A stretch of 64,000 nucleotides of DNA, from NCBI RefSeq assembly GCF_020520425.1, contig NC_079487.1, positions 111,324,141-111,388,140 on the forward strand, given 5' to 3'. The stretch comes from Spinacia oleracea (lineage: Eukaryota; Streptophyta; Magnoliopsida; Caryophyllales; Amaranthaceae). A model generated the notes under the pieces. That model was not told the origin of the DNA, searched no databases, and was given only the letters and a program-made list of their open reading frames with translations. This document shows positions 46,204 to 56,965 of this stretch, in pieces. Position numbers and translations under genes: made by a program. Positions within the stretch are counted from its first letter, which is position 1, and each line of letters opens with the position of its first letter.

Positions 46204-48717
46204 TACAAACTTTTGTAAAAGACGGTCTTACAGAAAAGACCGCCTTGATGGCAACCATTATGCCACGTAATTGCTGGCATCAGCATGACCCAACAATTTT
46301 TTTTCAGTGAAAATATATATCAAAATTTTCTTTTAATTTTCATTTCAAAACCCTAATGCATTTCTCTCTCCTCAACCACTCTGCCCCTCTTCTCTCTCTC
46401 CTTCAAATCGCCGCCCCCTCTCATCGAAATTGTTGTCGGAGATGACGAAGCAGGCGAGAGAGATCACGAAGACGACGACGGAGGTAACTCTTCCATCCCT
46501 CTCTCCTCCATTTTTCTTCAATGGTTTAAGGTTTTTGATGTTTCAATTTTCGTTGATCGAAGGTGTGAGGGAGCCAGGCGGCTATGGTTGTGGCTTCCTA
46601 AGAAGTTGAGGTCGTCTCTACGAGCAACAGAAGCAGCGACAACGGCGGTGGCGCCTGAGAGGAGGAAAAGAGGAGAGAGAAAGAGTGGATTACGAGGTTG
46701 AGTCTCAAACCCTAATTTAATGGCTGTTACACCGATTCTTGTCTGCGATCTCTATTCCGGCGATCTCTCTCGGTTGACGTTATCATCGGCTATAGCTTCT
46801 GGCTGCTGCGGTGGATTGATTTGGTGCCTTGCACTCGATTTTTGATCTCGCAATTGGTGGTGGCGAAGGTGAGATTTGGTTTGGTTTGGAGCCGGTTGTG
46901 GTCTCGGCGTTACGCTGGTACTTCTTTCATCACTCCTTTATTTTAGCTTCTTAATTTAGTTAGGTTTCGATTTTTCGATTCATGTGATTTGTATTTCGAT
47001 CGACTTTCTATTCAATTTACCCCGATCTGTTGAATGTTGATGCTAGCTTGGCCCGATATGTTCACCCTGATATAGTGATGATTTTGATTAGGTTTTTGTT
47101 GCAATTAAATTGAATTCGATTAGTTTTTTGTTGTATAGGTCTGTGGTACTATAGATCTCCACTTCGGTTGACAATCCGACCTCTTGTACAAGGAGGAGGA
47201 GGATTTGCGGTGGTGGCGGTCGGTGACAGACTGAGGCTTCGTAGCTGGAAGCACTGTGACAGTTGTTGGTCGAATATACTGGTGTTTTAGTTGTTTTAGT
47301 TTCGTTTTATTTTTAGTTAAGAATTGTAATATTTTAGTTACACTTTTTTTGTATTTAGTAAAGAATAATTATGTTTTAGTTTTAGTTATAATTCTGAAAT
47401 AATGGTCTTCTCAGTGGAATGGCTGGACTGATTTTCTATGTTTTAGTTATGAATTTTTAAGTTTTAGTCACGATTTTTTTTGTTTTAGTTAAGGTTTTTT
47501 GAGTTTTAGTTACGTATTTTGAGTTTTCGTTCAGAGTTTTAGTTATGACTTTTCGAGTTTTAGTTATGATTTTACCATTTTAAGTTACGATTTTCTTGGT
47601 TTTAGTTAAGATTTTTTGAGTTTTAGTTATGTATTTTTGTTTCAGATAATGCATTTTAGAGTTTTATTTAGGATACAATATTTTAAGCATTGAAAATAAT
47701 TAGTTAAGCAATTGAATCAATTAGTTAAAAATGAAACTAATAAGTTAAGCTTCAGAACCAATTAGTTAAGCAATGTAATAAATTAGTTAAGTGATGTAAC
47801 ATATTAGTTAAAGCATGCAACCAATTAGTGAAGCACTGAAACCAATTAGTGAAGCATTGGAAGCAATTAGTTATGCACTGGATCTAATTAAGTTAACCAC
47901 TGAAACTAATTAGTTAAGTTTGAGATTCAATTAGTTAAGCAACGAAATTAATTAGTTATGCAACAAAATCAATTAGTTAAGCAATGAACCAATTAGCTTA
48001 GTTAAGCAATGAAATCAATTAGTTAAGCATTGCAACTAATTAGTTAAGATTTTATGAGTTGTAGTTAATAATAAGTTTGTTTTAAATTAATAACTATTCG
48101 ACTCATAAGTTTAACTATTTGTTTTTATACCTTAACTATTTTGTTATTCAATTTGTTATGATTTTATTACTTTTAGTTATGTTTTACACTAGTTTAGTTA
48201 GTACCCAAAAAATTTGAAAATTTTAATTTCGAAAAAAAAAATTGAATCAAAAAAAATAATTTAAGCTTGAAGTCCAATTAGTTAAGCTTGAAGTCCAATT
48301 AGTTAAGCTTAAAGTCCAATTAGTTAATCCTGAAGTCCAATTAGTTAAGCCTGGAAATCCAATTAGTTAAGCCTGGAAAAAAAATCAAAAAAAAAAAAAT
48401 CGAAAAAAAAAATTTGAAATTTTTTTTTATAAAAAAAAAAACAAAAAAAAAAAAATTTAAGCCTGAAATCAAATTAGTTAAGCCTGAAATCCAATTAGTT
48501 AAGCTTGAAGTCCAATTAGTTATGCCTGAAGTCCAATTAGTTAAGCATGAAAAAAAAATCAAAAAAAAAAATCAAAAAAAAAAATTCGGAAAAAAAAAAT
48601 TCCAAAAAAAATTTTGAAAAAAAATTTTGAAAATAAATTACATGCTGACGTCAGCACATGCGCCAACATGGCTGCCAGCAAGACTGCCAACAAGGCGGTC
48701 TCACACAAAAGTTTCTC
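46204..48717. mobile_element. Non-autonomous MULE (2.5 kb), copy 2
   Basis: Perfect 9-bp duplication ATATCTACA (46195-46203 and 48718-48726). Same ends as copy 1 (TACAAACTTTTGTAAAAGAC / GAGAAACTTTTGTGTGAGAC), same order: CT-rich leader (46360-46420), GC-rich patch (46430-46900), minisatellite fields (47330-47680; 47690-48060; 48260-48550). Copies 1 and 2 differ by many substitutions and indels, so the insertions are independent. Confidence 0.95.
47330..48550 (+). repeat. Minisatellite fields inside MULE copy 2
   Basis: Same two unit types as in copy 1 (GAGTTTTAGTTATGATTTT and CAATTAGTTAAGCAATGAA), with A-runs near 48380-48610. Unit numbers differ from copy 1. The open frames at 48341-48741 are by-products. 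Confidence 0.9.
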
Positions 48718-48726
48718 ATATCTACA

Positions 48727-49616
48727 ACAAAGGATTAGCAATCTTGTGATAAAATTCCTCTTCTAATTTCCTAAAACCAATATCAATTGTTAAAACTTTG
48801 TACTTCTCATTTTGAATTTTTTTCTTATTTGATTATTTGAGTTCGATGCTTTAGTTTTTGAGGGAAAATTTCAATGTTTTAATTTTAATGTAATACCGTT
48901 AATTATAGGAAAACGTTCGCTTTGTTTACATAATAAAAGATTTTTCCAAATTGACAATACATGACTTGGACTCAGTTGAGATGGGTAGCAAATAATTTTA
49001 TGTTGTTGTAGAAATTGCAAGATTTGGGAATATGCGAGAGATGATATTAATATGTTGTTAAGGATCTCCTAATTTCCTATTTTTCAGTGTTTCGGTTCAC
49101 TATCTAGATGCATTGTTTTAAATATGACAAAGTATGAGATTCATCAACATTGTTGTGTTAACATGCAAAACATGTGAATTGTGAAATTTAATAAATTTGA
49201 TAGTGATAAATGAAGTACTTGCAGCGGCTACACACGACTAAAACGGGCGATATTACTTTTGGATTTAAGCAAAACACAATTTGATAATTTTTTTACTCTA
49301 AACTTCAACGCGAAAATCGGTTAATCCCGTAACAAACCACGTGGTCTATATTCATACGTATTGAAAGTAAGGTGTTACTTATAATGTGTAGCAATGTCTT
49401 TTGGTACAATATTATTTGGCAGATAGAAAATTAAGAAAATAAAAAGGTTGCAAATGTATGTCCGTATTGTATACCATTGTTAACGCTAATATATATAAAA
49501 TAAATTATCAAAAAATACATTTTTATCATTTATTGGTGTCTTACGTTACCTTGTGTTTGTACGGGCCAAAAAACTAATTAAAACGATTTATATACGAGAG
49601 GAATTGAAGACATATA
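48727..49616. other. Intergenic; nothing seen
   Basis: AT-rich; no gene, RNA or repeat recognised. Confidence 0.45.
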
Positions 49617-49956
49617 GTCTCCGTTTGGTAAGGCGTAAAACGTTTTCATTGTAAAACGATTTTCCATGGAAAACATTTTTCAAGGGAAAACACAATTCCA
49701 AACTAGTTTTCCGTTGTTTGGTACCTTAAAGGAAAATGGGAGAAAATGGTGAAGGTTGAAGGGAAGAAAGGAGAGGGAGGTAAGGAGGGAAGAAGGAAAA
49801 GTGGTTTCTCTCCCTTTCAAATGGAAAAGGGTTTTCCACCTTTGAGGGAGTCATGAAAAATTGTTTTCCATCCCTTACCCAACCAAACAACGTAAAATGA
49901 TTGAAAAGGGGAAATCGTTTTCCATGAAAACGTTTTACGCCCTACCAAACGAAGCC
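49617..49956. mobile_element. Tourist-like MITE, copy 2
   Basis: A 340-bp relative of the SABATH-intron MITE, with ATA on both sides (49614-49616 and 49957-49959) and ends GTCTCCGTTTGGTAAGGCGT / GGCTTCGTTTGGTAGGGCGT. Confidence 0.9.
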
Positions 49957-49967
49957 ATAATGATATA

Positions 49968-50253
49968 CTTTCTCCGTTTCGTAAATATCACACCATCTTT
50001 TTACACTATTCCCACTACGTACGACTTTAATTTGGCCATTTTTTGTAATTCATACGTAAGAAAATTGTAGTCTTGTGAGGTCATGTAAGATTCATATCGA
50101 TTTATATTTTCTAAAGATTCATATCGGTTTATATTTTCTAAATATCATTTTTTTATAATTTTTACTTACACGCAATTTGAAATATTAATAATCAAAATAA
50201 TATGTTAGAGAAGTAAAGTTAACCATGATGTGATATTTAAGAAACAGAAGAAA
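49968..50253. mobile_element. Stowaway-like MITE
   Basis: TA on both sides; left arm CTTTCTCCGTTTCGTAAATA then TCACACCATC; right arm, inverted, TTTCTTCTGTTTCTTAAATA then TCACATCATG. Begins about 10 bp after the preceding Tourist-like MITE. Confidence 0.75.
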
Positions 50254-50401
50254 TATGTTAAGTTGGGTTGAGATATATATCAACTATCATCCCATCGCGA
50301 TCCTTTGATAATTCGTCGATTTACCATGCAAAACATGGTAAAAAGTTGGTGCTATATATCATTCAAAATTGAAGTTTATTTTATCAATTTCCATCCAAAT
50401 A

Positions 50402-50646
50402 CTTTCTCCGCGTAATTTTATTTTTCACGTTTTCACATTAATTTTATGTCATTAATTACTATCAATGATTACATAATATTAAAAATTATAAAATTTATAT
50501 GTACTTAACATACTTATTGAGATGAACTAAACAAGACAATACATGAATATATTTTTTCTTAGTTATTGGAAAGAATTTAGAAGATTTTCATCATTATTGA
50601 TAGTGTCAAAAATATGATCTGGGACATCATTATGAAACGGAGGGAG
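50402..50646. mobile_element. Stowaway-like MITE
   Basis: TA on both sides; left arm CTTTCTCCGCGTAATTTTAT, right arm, inverted, CTCCCTCCGTTTCATAATGA. Arms diverged beyond about 15 bp. Confidence 0.65.
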
Positions 50647-51714
50647 TAGCATTTTGTGATCAAAATTAGGTTTTGAGGCTGAACAACACAATAAATATAA
50701 AGAGAGTTTGGTCCACTTATAATTTCAAAAGAAATTATCTACTAAAACTAATTGGTAATAGTAAAAGTAACGGCGTTTTTTCTCCAATGGTTAAGGAAAT
50801 GTGGGCGAATATTTAATGTGTATATGAAAGGTTGCGACGTGTCAAAATTTTACATAGCAAGTCATCTTAATGTGCACTCAAATAAGACGAACTAGGAACA
50901 TATAATATGCTCAGAACAATGGTTTTAATAACTGGACCACCAGACAACAGCAACACATGGAGGGGCTACCCTTCCAGCCCAAACGGCTAAGAGAAGTACT
51001 TCAAACTACATGCTATATTTATCCATATTTAAACACGGGAAAAACTCTTTTTTTTTTTCTTTCAATGTGGGACAAACTTATTCCAATTAAATAGTAGACT
51101 TAAAACTCATTATTTTTATTTCTATCAATATGGGACAAGTTTTAAAACACATACGAAGTATTTTGCATTATATCCAACAAATGATAATTAGTAAGATTAA
51201 ATTTATCTAAATCGATCAACTTATTAGAGAACGGAGGAAGTATATAGGTAGCATATGTAGTAATGTAGACGTTACTGGTAGTTTATAAAGGGGTAAATAA
51301 TAGGGTATGTCTGTCTCAACAAAGAAATGCATAGGAAAAGGCAAAATGGTAAGTAGCCGCCGAGCATATAAAGACAGCAAAACGCCTAGGAGTTGGAAGA
51401 GAGGGATGTTGGTCAAGCCAAGTGGTAAGAGACAAAATCATAGTATAGACTTAGCTTAATTGATCCAAACTATGCAAAAAACACGATTGTGGGAATTGTG
51501 TTTTTTGCACGTCCTTCTAATTGACCGTGCTCTTGAGTTAGTAATCACCCTTGAACCTCTCAATTAACTTGATCCAATGCTTTCCCACCATGCTAATCCC
51601 TTATTGAGTTTATGTTTATTTACCAAAATATAAAAAATTTAAAAAATATCCCAATAATAGGTGTTATTTTTGTCACTAGAATAAATTAACATGATTATTC
51701 AACATACTAAGATC
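50647..51714. other. Intergenic; nothing firm
   Basis: No gene. A tRNA-like A-box word (AAGCCAAGTGGTAAGAG, 51415-51431) has no B box after it and is not a tRNA gene. Confidence 0.4.
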
Positions 51715-52063
51715 AAGATTAGCGCTAGTCTGAGCAATAGCCTGAGCAATAGTCTTTTTGAGTATTAACCTAAAACCTCCCATTTATGTGGAAGAGTATG
51801 ACAAAAGTCTGAGCACGAGTCTTGGAATTCCAAGACTATGCGTAAGACATTTAAACAGTAAATTCAATCTTAAATATTATTATTTTTTCTTTTTTCTTTT
51901 ATTATTTTCTTAAGTTTGAGGAGTCTTGAATGAGTACGATGGGTGAAGTGGAAAAATTAAGTAAGTCTGAAAGGGTCTCAACAAGAATCTGAGAAATTAA
52001 AAATAAATAAAAATAAATAAAAAGATGTTGTGGAAGTCTTAGCTTATACTAGCGCTAATCTTG
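51715..52063. mobile_element. MITE with CAAGATTAGCGCTAGT ends
   Basis: A 349-bp element with inverted ends CAAGATTAGCGCTAGT; the subterminal words CTGAGCAATAG and TAAGCTAAGACTT are loosely inverted. No target duplication fixed. Confidence 0.7.
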
Positions 52064-52079
52064 CTTATAATAATGAAAA

Positions 52080-52245
52080 ACGATAACTGTAGCTCTAAAG
52101 TTTGTAAACGATAACTGCAGCTCTAAAGTTTATTAAAATAATTATTCAAAAAAAATTAGGTAAAAATTACAAAAAAATTGGGTAAAAGTTACCTTGATAT
52201 ACAATAAATTTATTGTACACCTTGTACCTGCAAGAACTTGTGTAA
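52080..52245 (-). mobile_element. TGTACAATAAA MITE, truncated copy 4
   Basis: Retains GTAAAAGTTACC, ATACAATAAATTTATTGTAC and the ACCTTGTACCTGCAAGAACT end; the other half is missing. Begins with a duplicated 26-bp stretch (AACGATAACTGYAGCTCTAA at 52079 and 52108). Confidence 0.6.
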
Positions 52246-53585
52246 ATAAAAAAAACTGATCAGGTATATGTATCAAGTTCAAGTCAAAGATCGATTTCCC
52301 CCAAATTATTTCATTTTAATTTTTAAGCTAGTTTTAGTTACGTTATTCCAAATTTTCGCAGTGTTGGAGACTTAGCTAAGTTCTGCCAAGTCAATTTGAA
52401 GAGAACTCGTGATAACAAAAAATGTTGTTCTTAAAAAAAAACCCTTAACTTGTTTAAACTCTATATATATATTCTCAACGCTTCCTACATTAACTTATAC
52501 TCTCATGTTACTAGTTCAAATTATACTACCACACTGTCCATATAATCTCAAATACATGTATGGAGAAAACTAAATTAATCATCTTAAACCAAACGGACAA
52601 GTCCTTGAGTCCAAATGAATTCAACCACAAACATGCTTTTTGTATCATCCCCTAACTAGTAGCTATACATAACTAGTGTGGCCTCCAATTGCAATTGTTT
52701 CAAAAAAGTGTTGGCTTTTTGTAAACTCCTAACATTAACAAATCCAAAAGAGATCATCAAGCATGCAAATTAATATGATCAATAAATATTAATGGGGAAT
52801 ATTGATTAGATATGCTTCAAGACATGAGCCACATGACATAAGAAACTCCAAGTTTTAATTATTATTTTCCCACCATTATTTTATTTCCTTAATTCCTTGT
52901 TTGGTTGGTCCTCAAAATCTTAGTTTGTGTTCCCACACTCTTAAAAGAAGATATGATCCCCACAATTTTTGACTATCAAACACCAAACAACCCTTTATAT
53001 TTTTACCCCCCTAATTGTTTGGTTTGTTTCACTGACAGTCAACCCGATCCATGTCAGTAATCGGATCATGAGATCACAACCGTCTAATTCAGATCAGACA
53101 CTGAAGTTTCTGACTTTCAGTGTAGCTTAAATTGCATAAAATCATATAAATTTCAATTTTTTTTTTTCTTTTTTCTTTTGTTTAAGATAATCATCCACTG
53201 GGAATAGTAATTACTCACGAGAGTCATCGTCCTGGCAGACATAGTCTTCTAATTTATCAACTAACCTTGGATTACATGTATGTCCACACAAGCTCATTCT
53301 TGTTTTTTTTTAATTAATAAAATACAAGTGCTTTTTACTATAAAAAAAGGTTTAAGTACGTTGAAGTAATTTTCTTAAAAGTACAAATTTTTACAGCTAA
53401 ATAACTCATATCTATAATTAAGGACTCTTGGAATGTCTATTGACTATCGGAGACTAAATGCATGAATATGATGAATTGATGAATATAATGTACGTACTTT
53501 TAATTCACTGATACCTAATTATAACAATACACAGTAGTACACGTTACTTTTTATTTTAGAGATGTGAAAAGGATAAAAAAAAAAC
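52246..53585. other. Intergenic; nothing seen
   Basis: No gene, RNA or repeat recognised apart from T-runs near 53155. Confidence 0.45.
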
Positions 53586-53897
53586 GAAAATGATAAAGGT
53601 CGCAACACGCGACCTTTAAGCTGTGTCACAATGATGACATGACATGCTTATGTGTCATGACTTATATAATCCATTATACATGATTCAAAAAAGGTAAGAA
53701 AATTTTAATATTCTAATTTGTTTCCTTTTTTATATCGATTAATCTATTTACATATTTTCATAGTAAATATATTGAATTGATAGTAAAAATATCCTGATGA
53801 CACATAGCTTACGTGGCGCCTATATGTACCAATTAAACTGCGACACGTAAGATTGTGACAACTAAATGTTGTCGCAACTTGCGACCTTTATCATCAC
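53586..53897. mobile_element. MITE with TGATAAAGGTCGCAA ends
   Basis: About 310 bp with ends AATGATAAAGGTCGCAACAC and inverse TTGCGACCTTTATCATCACC, in A-rich flanks. Inner words (GACACATAGC, TGTGTCATGA) are also loosely inverted. Confidence 0.65.
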
Positions 53898-54343
53898 CCA
53901 AAAAAAAAATACTTCGTATTATTACTATTAATTTACGAAATTATAACTAAATTATTTCATTATGAAATTAGTCAATTACTCTCCAATTATCTTAGAGGAT
54001 CTTGTTAAGCCATGTTATTTTGGACTTTATTTCAGCCAAATAAAGCTCAAATAATAGGGGCTTAAAATCAATTGTCAATAGTGCGAGTAATTTTCAAGCT
54101 TATAAATCGGTATTGTATCGATCTCCTCGGCTCTTTCTCCAAGTTAGACAACTAACATGCATGTGAATAACATTGAGTTTCAAGTTTTCAACAAATCCTG
54201 ATTGAAATATATATGATGTACATACTAGATATGAAAACTTCAATTTCTTTAATAAAGACAAACTATGCACTACGTATATTTAGGATTTATGTTCGCACAT
54301 CAACCTCTTTCATATTTCATCTTGAGAGAACTTTAGTTCTATA

Positions 54344-54695
54344 CTCCCTCTGTTCCTAAATACGTGTCCACTTTGGACATGTACACGGTAATTAATAAAA
54401 TTGAATGGTGCGTAAGAGGTAATGATTGTGAATGTTTTTTTTGGGAAAGGAAAAAGTAGATAATTGTTTATTGATAAAGTATAAATAAAAGTGGAGGTGG
54501 TGATTGAAAAGTGAAAAAAGTGTAGAATGTGTAAGAAAATGTAATAATGATGTATAGAAAAGTGGGAAAAGTGTATGGAAAAGTGGGAAAAGTGTATAGA
54601 AAAGTGGAAAAGGTGTATATCCAAAAACGGAAAGTGGACACATAAAAGGGAACGCCATAAATGGGAACTGGACACGTATTTAGGAACGGAGGGAG
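54344..54695. mobile_element. Stowaway MITE with internal tandem repeat
   Basis: A 352-bp element with TA on both sides and near-perfect arms of about 30 bp (CTCCCTCTGTTCCTAAATAC / CTCCCTCCGTTCCTAAATAC). The interior repeats a 17-19 bp unit, AAAAGTGGGAAAAGTGTAT, several times. The 88- and 121-codon minus-strand frames are the translated repeat, not genes. Confidence 0.93.
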
Positions 54696-55762
54696 TACTA
54701 TTTTTTTGACATATGTGTTGCTCCTAGTAGGCTTAATATTAGTGTTATTGATATTTCTTGTCGTGTAACATTATATTAGATAAGAGGTATGAACATCAAG
54801 AGAATGAGACATGGTTTTGCTTTCCATTGATGATATAATTAAATAATGCAAATAAACTAGATTTACCCATTTACATATATAAATATATAATGATTAGTTC
54901 TATGGACTATAACGTCTATACACACCTAGGTTAATTAACAAGAACAATAAATAACCATTTAAGTACTACTCACGTACATTATAATGAAGTAATCAAAATT
55001 AAAATGTGAGCAAATCACAAAATACCACGGTAATCAAAGAAATCTCTTTTATTTTAGGGTTAGACCCAAGACAATGGAGGTGTAGGAAAACAAGAGGGTT
55101 TAAATTAAATTAAATTAAATTAAATTAATATTAAAAAATTGATATAATTTGAAGATGTATGCAAATTTAAGCACAAAGTAAAATTAAAAAAAAGGGGAAA
55201 TAGAAGGAAATAAGCTAAGCTCCTTGTCTGCTGCGCAGACCAAAACGTTGAACACCGTCAACAAGCTTTTTTGCATGTCGCCGAATGCACTTGCTACTTT
55301 GCTACATACTTTTCTCCGTCGATGTTTAAAAATGATTAAACAAGTGAGATTATGGGAGATGAAAGATCAAATCCCCAAATAAAGCACTCACAGACTCACA
55401 GTCTTCTTAGCTCTTCCCTAAATTCAAAGCAGACTCAGTTATATTATTATCCTGTCCTTTCACCCCTATTCAAAGTACTTACACAACATCCGTTGGCCGT
55501 TTTACTCATAAATTGTATTAGTAGAGTTACTTGAGCATAATCTGGTTGGGTTAGGGAGTAAAAGTTTTTAAAGAAATAAGGATTCATTTATGTTTATTTA
55601 AATTACTGAATCATATTGTATGTCATAACCTATGATATGGGTTATGTTGATCTCCTCATAAGTACGGAACACATAATTAAATTAATAAGTTCATGAAATA
55701 AGGTGAATCAAAATACTAGGTAATTCTTAAACTTTACTCCCAAAATATCAACAACGTACTAC
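54696..55762. other. Intergenic, upstream of WOX5
   Basis: No gene seen. An (AAATT)n microsatellite of about 30 bp lies at 55099-55128. Confidence 0.5.
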
Positions 55763-56041
55763 CACTACAAGAAATGGTACTATTAACGACGGGAAATCCC
55801 GTCGCGAAAGGCCAATAATCGTTGATTAACGACGGGATTTTCTGTCGCAAACCCGTCATAAAAGGGGGCCATCGTTGATAGAAATCCCGTCGTAAATTTG
55901 TCGTAAACCCGTCGTAAAAGACATTTGCGACGGTTATTCCCGTCATTGTTTGGTTGTTAGCCCCATCGCAAAAGGCTTTTGCGACGGGATTTTTGACCCG
56001 TCGTAATTAGGTTGTCGTTAAAGATACAAATTCTTGTAGTG
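55763..56041 (-). mobile_element. CACTA MITE upstream of WOX5
   Basis: A 279-bp element with a 3-bp duplication TAC (55760-55762 and 56042-56044) and ends CACTACAAGAA / inverse. The interior is made of CGACGGG / CCCGTCG words in both orientations. It is about 900 bp upstream of the WOX5 ATG and inverted relative to the copy in the WOX5 intron (58002-58281). Confidence 0.95.
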
Positions 56042-56319
56042 TACGTACGTTGTCACCAATTTGACAAAACCTTTCTATTTTAATTTGATGAATTCTTTGT
56101 AACAAAACAGAGCAAATTAGTGTTCAAGATGAACATGTTAGTAGTACTATGTCGTATGATCTGTTGGTTACAATCATATACTACTAGTATGAAGTACCTT
56201 AAAGCTTAATCATTACATAAGTTTGAAAAAGAACATATGAAATCATACATACCTTGACTCGACGTGGCTCATTCTTTATACTACGTAAAATCTAGTATTA
56301 GATAGTCTAGGACTAATTA

Positions 56320-56511
56320 CCAATTGAGGTTGGCATAAGTAGTTAAGGGTCTCTTGATCTTTAATCAAGGTCTCGGGTTTGAGCATGGGTATGGAAAAAA
56401 TCTCAACTATGACGGATGCTGGCCATCGAGATACTCATTACAAATTTTTTTGAGAGATTAATCCACTCGCCGAAAGCTGTGGGAACTCCTTGTAGTAGAA
56501 AAAAAGAATCC
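56320..56511 (+). mobile_element. tRNA-derived SINE, copy 2
   Basis: A 192-bp member of the 11563 family with an 11-bp duplication AGGACTAATTA (56309-56319 and 56512-56522). B box decayed to GGTTTGAGC. About 450 bp upstream of the WOX5 start. Confidence 0.9.
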
Positions 56512-56715
56512 AGGACTAATTAACCATAATCCTAGTGAATCATATAAATTTATAATAGCCAAGACCACAATTAAATAATTATCAATTTGGAGACATACAA
56601 CATAAAAATATATAATAATGGATGAGATGATGGGGTAATAAACTTAATTATAGGAGACAATTATCTAGTTTTCCCCTTAAAAAAAGAAGACAATTAAAGG
56701 CATTACGGATTGCAC

Positions 56716-56722
56716 TATAAAA
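56716..56722 (+). promoter_or_regulatory. TATA box of WOX5
   Basis: TATAAAA 250 bp before the ATG, followed by a long leader. The leader contains a compound microsatellite (CTT)n, T(about 19), (GT)n at 56862-56919, ending about 45 bp before the start codon. Confidence 0.5.
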
Positions 56723-56883
56723 GCAACACCCCCACACTAATTAAGCCAGACTACCTATAGTCCTATACTAATACCCCTTTGGAGTTCAAAACTGCCCTAA
56801 CTTAAACCAAAAAGAGAGAAATCAACAAAAAGCTGAGAACGATCAAGAATCAGAATCATCTTTCTTCCTCTTCTTCTTCTTCC

Positions 56884-56916
<33 letters not shown>

Positions 56917-56965
56917 TATAAGGCCCACAAAAACATAAACTTAATCACAAAAACAATAAATCAAG

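Noticed and set aside
51411-51440. tRNA-like word AAGCCAAGTGGTAAGAG
   Set aside because: No B box or cloverleaf follows; not a tRNA gene and too little for a SINE call.
54310-54675. 121- and 88-codon minus-strand open frames rich in HFSIHFSHF repeats
   Set aside because: They are translations of the 17-19 bp tandem repeat inside the Stowaway MITE 54344-54695.
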